The notes under the pieces were generated by a model, which made no database searches, had not been told where the DNA came from, and worked only from the letters and a program-made list of their open reading frames with translations. A DNA stretch of 57,661 nt from Cytophagaceae bacterium SCN 52-12 (GTDB lineage: Bacteria > Bacteroidota > Bacteroidia > Cytophagales > Spirosomataceae): positions 1-57,661 of the forward strand of contig MEDT01000041.1 of assembly GCA_001724175.1 (NCBI GenBank), written 5' to 3'. How positions within the stretch are numbered: the first letter of the stretch is position 1; every line of letters starts with the position of its first letter. Position numbers and translations under genes: made by a program. This document shows, piece after piece, positions 32,046 through 42,000 of this stretch.

Positions 32046-35000
32046 ATGTTTTACCGCAGTTTCATCCGTTTGGTATTTTTTGCCTTTCTCCTCTCGTACG
32101 TTCCGGCGCAGGGCCAGCAGGCCGATGCATACCGTAAATTCTACGAAGGATTTCAGAATCCTCCTTCGCATGCGCACCCGCTGGTATACCACTGGTGGCT
32201 GGGGGGCCATGTCGATACGGTCAGGCTGAAGGAGGAGATCAAAGCCTTTAAAGAAGCCGGCGTGGCGGGCTTCACTATCTTCGAGATCGGCTCTCGGGAC
32301 ACCGTGCTGGTCGGTACCGGACCGGAATTCCTGGGAGATGAATCGCTCCGGAACATCAGGCTTGCCGTTGATGAAGCCGGGAAATACGGGATGGAAGTCG
32401 GGCTCAACACCGCCAGCAGCTGGAATGCCGGGGGGAAATGGGTAACGCCGCAGCACGCCTCCAAATCGATCTATCAATCGGCTGTAGCGGCAAAAGGCGG
32501 AAGCAGGCTCAGCCTTAAGATCCCCTTCCCGGAGATCCCGGAAAGAGACCCCCGGGGCAGGAAACGCATGATCGCGTTCGGAAAAGACGGCAGGCCGGTC
32601 TATTCGGAAGAAATCGCCGTGCTGGCGATACCTGTCGCGTCGCCGGGAGTACATACCGATACGAGCTCCATCCGCGACGTATCCTCCTACTTTAACCCGC
32701 AAACAGAAACGCTCGAATGGGACGCGCCTTCGGGCGACTGGAAAATCGTGCGCTATGTCTGCTCCAATTCCGGCGAAAACCTGGTGCTGCCCAGCAAATA
32801 TTCGGCCGGGCCGATCATCGATCATTTCGATGCAGAGGCAACCGCTTTCCATTTCAATTACATCATCAGCCGGCTGCAGTCGGTCTTAGGCGATCTCCGG
32901 AAAACCGCGCTCAAAAGCCTCTATATGGCCAGCTATGAAGCCCGGGGCTTTACGTGGACACCTACGCTTGCTGCCGAATTCAGGCGGATCAACGGCTATG
33001 ACGTGCGCAAATTCCTGCCGATCCTGTTTGAAGAAGCCTCTTTCCCTAAGGAAGTGACGGCACAGTTCAAAGCCGATTTTCAGCGTACCCTGTCGGAGCT
33101 GATGATCCGGAACTTCTACATGAAGTCGAAGGAAATATGCAACGCCCACGGACTGAAGAACAACAGCGAGGCAGGCGGACCGGGACTACCGCTGCATCAT
33201 GTGCCGGTGGAGCCGCTCAAGGCGCTCGGCAAAGGGCTGGATATCCCCCGGGGTGAATTCTGGATCAATCATGAGCAGTTCAACGGCGACGGAATGGACA
33301 TCCTGAGAGTGGTGAAGGAAGTATCGTCCGCCTCCAATATTTATGGTACAAAGATCGTGGAAATGGAAGCCTTTACCTCGTTCCAGCATTGGCAGGAAGG
33401 GCCTTTCGAGATGAAGCCCATCGGCGACCGGGCCTTTGCAGAAGGAATGAACCGGGTGGTGGTACACGGCTCCACCCATAACCCCGCCGGTACCGGCTAT
33501 CCCGGTATCGTATACCATGCCGGTACGCATTACAACGACAAGCGGGTCTGGTGGAAGAAGTCAAGACCGTTCAACGAATACCTGGCAAGGGTCTCCTACA
33601 TTCTTCAGGAAGCTGATTTCGAAGCGGATATCGCTTATTACTACGGGGATACCATCCCCAACTACGGAGGCCATAAGCACGGCAGGTTTTCTCCCGGCGC
33701 AGGCTATGACTATGAGCTGATCAATACGGAGATCCTTCTGGGCCTGGAGGTAAAGGACGGGCGGGTGGTCAACCCCAAAAACGGGGCCGCGTTCAGGCTG
33801 CTGGCCCTGACCAGGGAAAAGGAAATGAACCCCGAAGTAGAAGCAAAGCTAAATGAGCTGAAAAAGAAAGGAGCGGTTATCATCAGCGGACCGGATCCTG
33901 AAAAAAATGTCGCTCAGATGCTGAAAACGCTGAAGATAGCGCCAGACTTCGATTACGACGACAAAGGATTCTATACCCTCGATTACACCCACTACCGGAA
34001 AGGCGGACTGGATTTTTACTTCGTCGTCAATACGACCGGCGACTGGATCAATCGTACACTGAGCTTCCGCCAGCAGCAGAAAACGCCCGAAGTATGGGAC
34101 CCGGTAACGGGCCGGATAGCAACGGTCGCTGTATTTGAGCAGGGACAGGGGCAGATCAGCCTTCCGCTGTCACTGGCGCCTTTTGAAAGCAAATTCGTGG
34201 TCTTCAGGCCGGGCAATACCGGTAACAGGTTTACGAAGATCAGCTCCGCAGGGATCGATCCGCCGAAAATCACCTACCGGGAAAACGATGTGGAGATCTG
34301 GGAGGACGGGCAGTTTGAGCTGCACTACGGAAAGGAAACCCGGAAAATCCGCAACAGGCTGAATGTAAAGACGCTTGAAGGGGCCTGGGAAGTATATTTC
34401 GACAAAAATTGGGGGGCGCCCGAAAAAGCGGTGTTCCCGGAGCTCACCTCCTGGACGCAGTCCGACATAAACGGCATTAAGTACTATTCCGGCACTGCCC
34501 GCTATGAAAAGCAATTCCTGCACCCCGTACACGCCAATGATCATCCCGGCGGCAGGGTGTACCTCGACCTCGGCGACCTTTCCCATGTCGCGGAAGTATG
34601 GCTGAACGGCCGGCCTCTCGGCATCACATGGGCCAAGCCCTACCGTTTCGACGTAACCGGGCTGCTGGTCCCGGGCCTCAACAAGCTGGTGGTGGAAGTA
34701 GCCAATACCTGGTCCAACCGGATCACCGGCGATGCCATTACCGGCGAAAAATTCACCAAAACCCATATCACCGATACCTTTATCAAGGGCGTAAATCAGA
34801 ACAGGATAAAGTGGAAAGACGTTCCGCTGATCCCTTCCGGGCTCTTCGGGCCGGTCACGTTTACTACCGTTCTTCCTGTTGTGTTCCCGAAGGAGCTGAG
34901 CGCAGCGGGGATTTTCTCGGACAATATGGTGCTGCAGCGCGATCAGCCCATACCTGTCTGGGGGACCGGAACCCCGGGCGAGGAGCTGTCGGTACAGCTG

Positions 35001-36782
35001 GGCGATAAATCCGCCCGCGGTAAAGTAGGAGACGACGGCAAGTGGCGGGTAGACCTGCCGCCGTTCGCTGCCGGAGGGCCTTATGTAATGCGGATCCAGG
35101 GCTCAAAAAAAAAGATTGAATACCGGAATGTACTGACCGGTGACGTCTGGTTTGCTTCGGGGCAGTCCAATATGGAGCACGCGATGGCAGGATGGGAATG
35201 GATCCCCCATTCGGCGATCCTGAACGCGGATAAGGAGCTGAAAGACTCAAATTTCCCCAACATACGGGTTTTTAATGTATCCCTGTTCCCTTCTCCCGAA
35301 CCGTTATCGGACCTCCAGGGAGAGGACAAATGGAAGCCGGCGGGCCCGGAATCGCTGGCCGGCTTTTCCGCCACGGCGTGGTTTTTCGCCAAAAGACTGA
35401 ACCGCGAGCTGAACGTTCCCATCGGCGTTATTCACAGCTCCTGGGGCGGCACTTCCATCCTGACATGGACCAACCGGGAATCTCTCCATGATTTCAGGGA
35501 CTCGCTGGATATAAAGCCCTTTCCGGTGACGCCTGCGTTGAGTGCCTGGAGGGAAACGGTTCACGAAAGCATCCGGAACAACCGGGAAAGGCGCAATAAA
35601 ATGAGCTATGCCAGTCCGGAAGCAGCGCGCGCCGTTTTGCAGAATGCAGCCGGGGGCCAGCCTTGGGCACAGACAGCGCTCCCTTCCGGCGAAAAGCAAT
35701 TCGGGTACGTCGCCTGGCTGAGAAAGGAGGTCAGTATCCCGGCAGATGCTGCAGGAAACGAATTGACGCTGAGCCTGGGATTTTTAAACCGGCAGGCGAA
35801 TATCTACTGGAACGGTAAAGAGCTGGGTTATGTTCAATACCCTGCCCCCACCCGGGTAACCGTCCCGGCCAGCCTGGTGAAACCCGGCCCGAACCGGATC
35901 GTCATCCGGCTGTCCAACCAATGGGGGGCAGCCCAGGTAGCCGGTGACCCGCAGGCCTTCAGGCTGGAAGCCGTAAATAAGGGGTTCAGCCTTTCGCTTG
36001 CGACGGCCTGGGAAGTAAAAGACGACCTGGAACCGATACCGGCCGCGTTGCCTTTCTACGTGAACCAGCCCTCCTTTTTGTTCAATGGAATGGTCAATCC
36101 TGTCATTCCTTACGGGATCAAAGGCTTTATCTGGAACCAGGGAGAATCGGATGCCGCCAGGCCAGCCTTGTACACGCAGCTTTTCACCCGCCTGATAGGC
36201 GACTGGCGAAAGCTATGGGGGAACGACGGGCTGCCTTTCCTGTTTGTCCAGGGCTCCAATGCCTACAGCTCCCATCAGTTTGACGAGAAAAGCGATACCA
36301 AAAGCTACCTCAGGGAAGCGCAGGCAAAGGCGCTGGCCGTGCACGGCACCGGGATGGTGGTCTCCGCCGACATTGGCGACCCGTATGACGTACACCCCAA
36401 AAACAAGCAGGATTACGGGAACAGGCTGGCTTTGCAGGCCTTGAAAAAGGTCTACGGGAAAGATGTGACCGCCGACGGTCCGGCGTGTCAATCCTGGCGC
36501 CTCAGCGGCGATACGCTCGTCCTTCACCTGGACAAGCCCGCCGGCGAGGTAGCCATGCGCGGGGATAATTCACCGGAATGCTGCTTCGAGCTGGCCGGTA
36601 CTGCAGGGCAATTTTATCCTGCTACGGCTACCCTGAGAGGAAATGATATATATGTATTTTCAAATCGTGTACAGAATCCCGCAAAAATGAGATATGCCTG
36701 GGGAGATAACCCCTGCGTATGTATATTTGACAAAACCGGGCTGCCTATGGCGCCGATGCGTATCCAGGTCGCCGGTTTTTAA
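32046..36782 (+). CDS. GH106 alpha-L-rhamnosidase fused to a sialate-O-acetylesterase-type SGNH domain
   Basis: About 1578 residues with an N-terminal signal peptide (MFYRSFIRLVFFAFLLSYVP). Residues about 25-780 are a GH106 rhamnosidase, with PLVYHWWLGGHVDT, EMEAFTSFQHWQEGPFEMKP, GIVYHAGTHYNDKRVWWKKS and ADIAYYYGDTIPNYG. A galactose-binding-like domain (about 790-945, DLGDLSHVAEVWLNGRPLG) closes it. Residues about 950-1578 form a second enzyme: IFSDNMVLQRDQPIPVWG, the SGNH block FASGQSNMEHAM (Ser1041), GVIHSSWGGT, an inserted beta domain, GFIWNQGESDA, and the closing DPYDVHPKNK. It should remove terminal alpha-L-rhamnose and O-acetyl groups. In-frame ATGs at 32013 and 31959 are alternative starts; the latter overlaps the GH16 gene. 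Confidence 0.9.
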   Translation: MFYRSFIRLVFFAFLLSYVPAQGQQADAYRKFYEGFQNPPSHAHPLVYHWWLGGHVDTVRLKEEIKAFKEAGVAGFTIFEIGSRDTVLVGTGPEFLGDESLRNIRLAVDEAGKYGMEVGLNTASSWNAGGKWVTPQHASKSIYQSAVAAKGGSRLSLKIPFPEIPERDPRGRKRMIAFGKDGRPVYSEEIAVLAIPVASPGVHTDTSSIRDVSSYFNPQTETLEWDAPSGDWKIVRYVCSNSGENLVLPSKYSAGPIIDHFDAEATAFHFNYIISRLQSVLGDLRKTALKSLYMASYEARGFTWTPTLAAEFRRINGYDVRKFLPILFEEASFPKEVTAQFKADFQRTLSELMIRNFYMKSKEICNAHGLKNNSEAGGPGLPLHHVPVEPLKALGKGLDIPRGEFWINHEQFNGDGMDILRVVKEVSSASNIYGTKIVEMEAFTSFQHWQEGPFEMKPIGDRAFAEGMNRVVVHGSTHNPAGTGYPGIVYHAGTHYNDKRVWWKKSRPFNEYLARVSYILQEADFEADIAYYYGDTIPNYGGHKHGRFSPGAGYDYELINTEILLGLEVKDGRVVNPKNGAAFRLLALTREKEMNPEVEAKLNELKKKGAVIISGPDPEKNVAQMLKTLKIAPDFDYDDKGFYTLDYTHYRKGGLDFYFVVNTTGDWINRTLSFRQQQKTPEVWDPVTGRIATVAVFEQGQGQISLPLSLAPFESKFVVFRPGNTGNRFTKISSAGIDPPKITYRENDVEIWEDGQFELHYGKETRKIRNRLNVKTLEGAWEVYFDKNWGAPEKAVFPELTSWTQSDINGIKYYSGTARYEKQFLHPVHANDHPGGRVYLDLGDLSHVAEVWLNGRPLGITWAKPYRFDVTGLLVPGLNKLVVEVANTWSNRITGDAITGEKFTKTHITDTFIKGVNQNRIKWKDVPLIPSGLFGPVTFTTVLPVVFPKELSAAGIFSDNMVLQRDQPIPVWGTGTPGEELSVQLGDKSARGKVGDDGKWRVDLPPFAAGGPYVMRIQGSKKKIEYRNVLTGDVWFASGQSNMEHAMAGWEWIPHSAILNADKELKDSNFPNIRVFNVSLFPSPEPLSDLQGEDKWKPAGPESLAGFSATAWFFAKRLNRELNVPIGVIHSSWGGTSILTWTNRESLHDFRDSLDIKPFPVTPALSAWRETVHESIRNNRERRNKMSYASPEAARAVLQNAAGGQPWAQTALPSGEKQFGYVAWLRKEVSIPADAAGNELTLSLGFLNRQANIYWNGKELGYVQYPAPTRVTVPASLVKPGPNRIVIRLSNQWGAAQVAGDPQAFRLEAVNKGFSLSLATAWEVKDDLEPIPAALPFYVNQPSFLFNGMVNPVIPYGIKGFIWNQGESDAARPALYTQLFTRLIGDWRKLWGNDGLPFLFVQGSNAYSSHQFDEKSDTKSYLREAQAKALAVHGTGMVVSADIGDPYDVHPKNKQDYGNRLALQALKKVYGKDVTADGPACQSWRLSGDTLVLHLDKPAGEVAMRGDNSPECCFELAGTAGQFYPATATLRGNDIYVFSNRVQNPAKMRYAWGDNPCVCIFDKTGLPMAPMRIQVAGF

Positions 36783-36792
36783 TTCATTCTCA

Positions 36793-36851
36793 CCCTTCGA
36801 CAAGCTCAGGGCGACGCATTTTCACATTCTCCCCCTTCGACAGGCTCAGGG
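36793..36851 (+). repeat. Two tandem CCCTTCGAC-type repeats
   Basis: CCCTTCGACAAGCTCAGGG (36793-36811) and CCCTTCGACAGGCTCAGGG (36833-36851) are spaced exactly 40 bp. Each is followed by GC[GA]RCGCATTTTCACAT-type sequence, and the tract continues as TTTTCACATTCTCACATCC up to the next start codon. A third copy lies at 24986-25005. Confidence 0.8.
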
Positions 36852-36887
36852 CAGCGCATTTTCACATTTTCACATTCTCACATCCTC

Positions 36888-37808
36888 ATGAAATCATTCC
36901 TTTCCATCTTTTTTTTCGCACTCGGCCACCTAGCGTTTGGCCAGATATCCGGCAGCTATACGGCGCTGGACGAGCCGGTATCAGAGAACCAGCCGATCAG
37001 GGTCATTGTATTCGGCGCTCATCCCGACGACTGCGAGCTGGGGGCCGGCGGACTTGCCGCGCTGTATGTATCGCAGGGGCACCAGGTAAAATTCGTATCG
37101 CTGACCAACGGCGATAAAGGCCACCAGGACCTCGGCGGCGGTCCGCTTGCACGGCGGCGTTATGCCGAATCAATGGAGTCGGGCAAACGGCTCGGCGTGG
37201 CATATGAAATTCTCGATAACCACGACGGAGAGCTGCTTCCTACCCTGGAGAATCGACTGGAGGTGATCCGGATGATCAGGGAGTGGAAGGCCGACATCGT
37301 GATCTCGCACCGGCCCAACGACTACCATCCCGACCACCGGAACGCCGCCCTGCTCGTGCAGGATGCCGCCTACCTGGTGATCGTGCCCAATGTTCTTCCC
37401 GGCGTGCGGCCGCTTAAAAAGAACCCTGTTTTTCTTTACACCCGCGATCGCTTCCAGCGCCCCAACCCGCACCGGCCCGACATTGCAGTAGATATCACCA
37501 CCGTGTATGACAAGAAAATAGATGCGGCCGACGCTCATGTATCGCAGTTCTACGAGTGGCTTCCCTGGACCAACAATACCGTTGCCCAGGTACCCAAAGA
37601 ACCTGCAGCACGAAAGCAATGGCTGTCAGACGGGCTGAAAAGCAGGTCAGCCGCTACCCCGGAAATCCGGAAGTCGCTCGAAAAGTGGTACGGTCCCGGG
37701 AAGACAGGGAACAACCCCCTTGCGGAAACGTTCGAGATATGTGAATACGGCTCACAGCCTTCGGAAGCAGATATCAGGAAGCTTTTCCCGATGTTTTCAG
37801 GAAAGTAA
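36888..37808 (+). CDS. Secreted PIG-L family deacetylase
   Basis: A 306-residue protein of the PIG-L/LmbE fold, with a signal peptide ending LAFGQ. The zinc site is complete: GAHPDDCELGAGG (His45, Asp47, Asp48) and NDYHPDHRNAA (His147, Asp149, His150). Such enzymes remove N-acetyl groups from amino sugars or related amides. Export from the cytoplasm and place at the end of the polysaccharide locus suggest a glycan N-deacetylase rather than a bacillithiol or mycothiol enzyme. It follows the GH106 fusion gene by 105 bp, a gap filled by the repeats. Confidence 0.9.
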   Translation: MKSFLSIFFFALGHLAFGQISGSYTALDEPVSENQPIRVIVFGAHPDDCELGAGGLAALYVSQGHQVKFVSLTNGDKGHQDLGGGPLARRRYAESMESGKRLGVAYEILDNHDGELLPTLENRLEVIRMIREWKADIVISHRPNDYHPDHRNAALLVQDAAYLVIVPNVLPGVRPLKKNPVFLYTRDRFQRPNPHRPDIAVDITTVYDKKIDAADAHVSQFYEWLPWTNNTVAQVPKEPAARKQWLSDGLKSRSAATPEIRKSLEKWYGPGKTGNNPLAETFEICEYGSQPSEADIRKLFPMFSGK

Positions 37809-37809
37809 C

Positions 37810-37899
37810 GGGGAATACCTCACTCCTTCTCTCCCGGTCCCCGGGCCTGCGGTCCGCCGCTGCGGCCGAAGGGGACCTGGGAGAAAAAGTGGGGAATAC
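37810..37899. mobile_element. MITE-like palindromic element with 9-bp flanking repeats
   Basis: GGGGAATAC occurs at 37810-37818 and again at 37891-37899. Between the copies, CTCTCCCGGTCCCC (37829-37842) faces GGGGACCTGGGAGA (37871-37884), an imperfect inverted repeat around a GC-rich centre. The inside is too short to code. The layout resembles a small non-autonomous element with a target-site duplication, but no related transposase is in the window. The remaining 228 bp before the next gene hold AT-rich sequence and a possible -7 element. Confidence 0.45.
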
Positions 37900-38043
37900 G
37901 GAGTAACACAGTCGATTTTATTACTCAAAAATCTTCAGAAATTTATAAGTAAACATATTTTTACACTACCAAAACTTACTCCAAAAACACACGCAACACA
38001 CTGACTTAAAGATATATACTGCCATAGACTACACTTTCCGGCA

Positions 38044-38051
38044 TACTTTTG
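38044..38051 (+). promoter_or_regulatory. Possible -7 element of the outer-membrane protein gene
   Basis: TACTTTTG matches TAnnTTTG. It lies about 75 bp upstream of the ATG at 38128, but no TTTG at the -33 distance was found. Confidence 0.4.
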
Positions 38052-38127
38052 AAATAGCCTGGTAACATATACGGTAAACCAAAAAGAAACCTGCCGGCAA
38101 CCGATGGTTGACGGCATCTAACCCTAT

Positions 38128-38835
38128 ATGTTTATGAACAGAAGTCTTATTGCTGTGCTTCTCCTGGGACTGGGATGGTGCAGCGCCTGCCGGACAGTAT
38201 ATTCACCTAATACCGTTCACAACCCGCTTTTGCAGGAAAAAGGGGAATTCAAAGGAATGATAGCCCCCAACAACCTCCAGGCCGCCTATGCCATCACGGA
38301 TCATATCGGCGTCATGGCCAATGGCTACTACAATTCTTTCACCAGCGACGACAAAGATTTTCATAACAAAGGGAAAGCGCTGGAGCTCGGCGTCGGGTAT
38401 TTTAATAAAAGCCCCAATAACATCGTGTATGAGGTTTATGCCGGCGCCGGGAGGTTTAACGTCGCGATGGACGAGGCTTCCGGAACAAAAAATTTCAACG
38501 CCGACGCTACAAAGCTGTTTGTTCAGCCCGGCATCGGCTGGGTGAACCCTTACGTCGAAGTAGGTCTGGCGCCGAGGTTTTCGATGATCAGCTATGACAG
38601 CCCGGAGATTAGCGGCTACACCGCCCAGGAGCAGGACAGCTACTATTTCGGAACCCTGGCAACTAAATCCCACCTGTTCCTGGAACCGGCCGTCACTGTC
38701 CGGGGCGGGTACAAATGGATCAAACTGCAGCTTCAGTACGGAAGGGCCTTCAAGCTTTCCAAAAACCAGCTGAACTACGACGACAGCATAGGAAGCGTGG
38801 GACTGGTGTTCAATATCGGGAATTGGTATAAATAA
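38128..38835 (+). CDS. Outer-membrane beta-barrel-like lipoprotein, unknown function
   Basis: A 235-residue protein with a lipoprotein-type signal (LLGLGWCSACRTVY). The mature part alternates polar and apolar residues with many aromatic strand ends: GVMANGYYNSF, ALELGVGYFNKS, VYEVYAGAGRFNV, FVQPGIGWVNPYVEVGLAPRF, VRGGYKWIKLQLQYGRAF and GSVGLVFNIGNWYK. This suggests an 8- to 10-stranded outer-membrane barrel. Family members of this style in Bacteroidota are usually unnamed. It stands alone between the locus and the kinase gene, with its own likely promoter and a following hairpin. A start at 38134 is equally possible. Confidence 0.7.
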   Translation: MFMNRSLIAVLLLGLGWCSACRTVYSPNTVHNPLLQEKGEFKGMIAPNNLQAAYAITDHIGVMANGYYNSFTSDDKDFHNKGKALELGVGYFNKSPNNIVYEVYAGAGRFNVAMDEASGTKNFNADATKLFVQPGIGWVNPYVEVGLAPRFSMISYDSPEISGYTAQEQDSYYFGTLATKSHLFLEPAVTVRGGYKWIKLQLQYGRAFKLSKNQLNYDDSIGSVGLVFNIGNWYK

Positions 38836-38858
38836 GTCACTTTTTTATGCAGTTACCG

Positions 38859-38887
38859 ACGGCAGGGAAAAGGCCTTCCCCTGCCGT
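38859..38887 (+). terminator. Hairpin after the outer-membrane protein gene
   Basis: ACGGCAGGGAA (38859-38869) pairs with TTCCCCTGCCGT (38876-38887) with one bulged base. It lies 23 bp after the stop codon. No T-run follows, so termination strength is doubtful. Confidence 0.4.
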
Positions 38888-39022
38888 TAACTAACTCATC
38901 AAAGCCGCTCCCCGCGCATAAAGCTTTTTTTCGTAAATTCAAACCAGTTTTACGGCGATATCGCGGCCCCCGCCCTGTCGCCTTCAACCTATAACCCCGA
39001 AGCCTGCATAACCTCCCGCCGG

Positions 39023-42000
39023 ATGAAGCCGATTGCCTTCTTATTGGGTCTGTGGACGGTCGTTTATCCCCTACGGCTAAACGCCGAAAAAAAACAGCTG
39101 ATCTGCCGCAACCTGACCGAGGCAAACGGGCTTTCCGACAACCGGGTTACCTGCTTTTTCAAAGACCGGACCGGCTTCATGTGGATCGGTACCGAAAACG
39201 GGCTGAACCGGTATGACGGCCACAGCTTCGTCATCTACCGGCCGGGGCAGGAGTCCTTTACGCTTTCAAACGAATTCATTACAGGCATCGGGCAGGATGA
39301 GAACGGGATGTTGTGGGTGGCCACGAAAAACGGGCTGAACAGGCTGGACGTCGAAAATGACTCCCTGTCGGTTTTCCTGCCGCTTCCTCCCGGAAAAGCG
39401 CCGCCCGGCGGAAGCCTTGCGAACAACCTGCTCCGGGATCTTTATACGGAGCGGAACAAGGTGTGGCTGGCAATCGACAACAGGGATCTGGGCTATTTCG
39501 ATACGCGCACAAATGAGTTCATCTATTTTCCGTGGAAGGAGTTCCTGTACAAAACTTTCCCCCGGCATGTCAACGAATATGCCGCCATCCAAGCCATAGA
39601 ACCCGGTTATCCTAACGGGCTTTGGCTGGGCACTACGATGGGATTATTCGGCTTTGACACCCTGAGCCGCCGGTTCGAATACATCGGAGGCGGGCAACGC
39701 AAGAACATCCGCCTTCTCAAAACAGGAACGGACGCATCAGGCAAACCGGTAGCTGTTTTCCAGCAGGAAGAGGGAGAGCTGGGTATTTACCGGGAGGAGA
39801 CCGGGTATGCAATCCCGGGAACGCGTGTTACGAAAGCCCCTTTTTTGAAAAGCTGCGCACAGCTCGACTTGTGGCTGAATATCGGGAGGAAATTATTCAG
39901 GTATGACAGCCGCAGCAATACCCTCGATCCGACAGAGCTCGCCGTGCAGGATAAGCTGTCTGCACCTTATATCAGGGATTCGTTCAGCGATGAAACCCAG
40001 GGAAGCTGCTGGCTCGCAACAGACCGCGGATGCTACATTTATTCCGACTACCTGAACCTCTTCCCCTATACGCGTATTGCCGCAAACAACGAGGATTCAC
40101 CCCTGGATATCAGAAATGCGCTGAGCATAAATGACAGCACCATCTGGCTTGTTGATTTCGGCGGTCAGCTGATTATCCGGAGAAAAGACCGTCCGGTTTC
40201 TTTTATCAGAAGCATCAATGGCATTCCCTTAAAAGAATGTACATTCCTTTTCCGGGATTCCGAAGAAAACCTATGGGTGCTGGCAAAGAACCACCTGCTT
40301 AGATACAGCCGGAAAACCGGAAGCTTTTCCCGGGTGGACATTCCCTTCCCGGGATCGAAGGTCTACTATGTGATGCGGGAAGATCATCTCGGCAACTTCT
40401 GGGTAGGTACGATCAATTCAGGCGTATACATCTGGCGGAAAGCCGCAAAAAAGTGGGAGAAGCTGGGCGATCCGTCGAATGATACTCCCTGGTATGTCCG
40501 GGACATCCTGGTCGATAAGAACAGGCAGACCATATGGGTCGCGACCTATAACCTGGGGTTGGTAAGCTACGATACCCGGTCGCGGAAGATCCGTTACTAC
40601 AGCAAGGACAGCATCCCCCCGAACGGGATGCTGTCTTCCATCGTCACATGCCTCGCCCAATCCCGGGACAGCACCATCTGGGCAGGCACCGAATCAGGAG
40701 GGCTGAGCCGTTATGACGGGGAAGTCGAAGGCCAGGCTAAATTTACGACCTTCACCACCAGGGAAGGGCTTCCGGAAAATACCCTGTACGGAATGCTTCC
40801 CGGGGTCGGCAACGGCCTGTGGATCAGCAGCGCCAAAGGTCTCATCCATTTCGACGGGAAAGAAAAGGTAACACACCAATGGCTTTCCTCCAGCCATCCC
40901 GTCATCAAGCCGGACGAGGCGCTTCTCCACGCCGATCCGGAAAAAGGGTTTATTCTCCCCGTCGAACAGGGGTTCGTTCGTGTCAGATGGCCCGGCCCGG
41001 GAAATCAAAATGCAGGATATCCGCTCATCATGACCGGTGTCAGCATCAACGATACGCTTACGCTGCATCCGGTCTCCGAAATACCCTATCATAAAAACCA
41101 GATCGGCTTCAGCTACCAGCTCCTGAGATACGACGCCCCTGCCGACGTATTTTACGAGCACATGCTTGAAGGCCTCGAAAAAACCTGGAAAAAATCCGGC
41201 GGGATACCGGCAAATACTGATTATTTTAACCTGCCTCCCGGAGCATTTACATTCCGTGTAAGAGCGACCGACGCCCTGGGAAATCTGCTGAGTGAGGAAT
41301 TGAGGTACGGCTTTACCATCGGCAAGCCTTTATGGATGAGATGGGAACTGTGGCTGGCAGGAATACTCGTTCTCGTTACATGCGCCTGGCTCCTGTGGCG
41401 CCGGCAGGTCAGGCAGCTGGCCGACGAAAGGATCATCAACTACTTTGCCACTTCCCTGTATGGACGGAATACCGTTGAAGACGTCTTCTGGGATATTGCC
41501 AAAAACTGCATCAGCCAGCTGGGTTTCGAAGACTGCGTGCTCTACCAGTGTGATGAAGAGCGCGGCGTACTGGTGCAGAAAGCGGCATACGGTCCGAAAA
41601 ATCCTGAAAAGCATGAAATACTGAACCCGATCGTAATTCCGCTTGGAAACGGCATTACGGGCTATGCCGCGCTGCACGGCAAACATGTGCTGGTGCCGGA
41701 TACGTCCAAAGACAGCCGCTACATCCTCGACGACCAGGAAAGATATTCGGAGCTCGCTGTCCCGATCTTTATAGGCGGCAAGGTCTTCGGCGTAATCGAT
41801 ACCGAACATCCGAAAAAGAATTTTTATACCCGGCGGCACGTCAGGATCCTCCAGAAAATAGCCGGCCTCTGCAACCAGAAATTAACCCAGTACCTCACCG
41901 AGGAAAAGCTCAGGGCATCCATCGCGCGCGACCTGCACGACGAGATCGGAAGCACCCTCACCAGCATCAATATTATCAGCAAAATTGCCATCGAGCAGCA

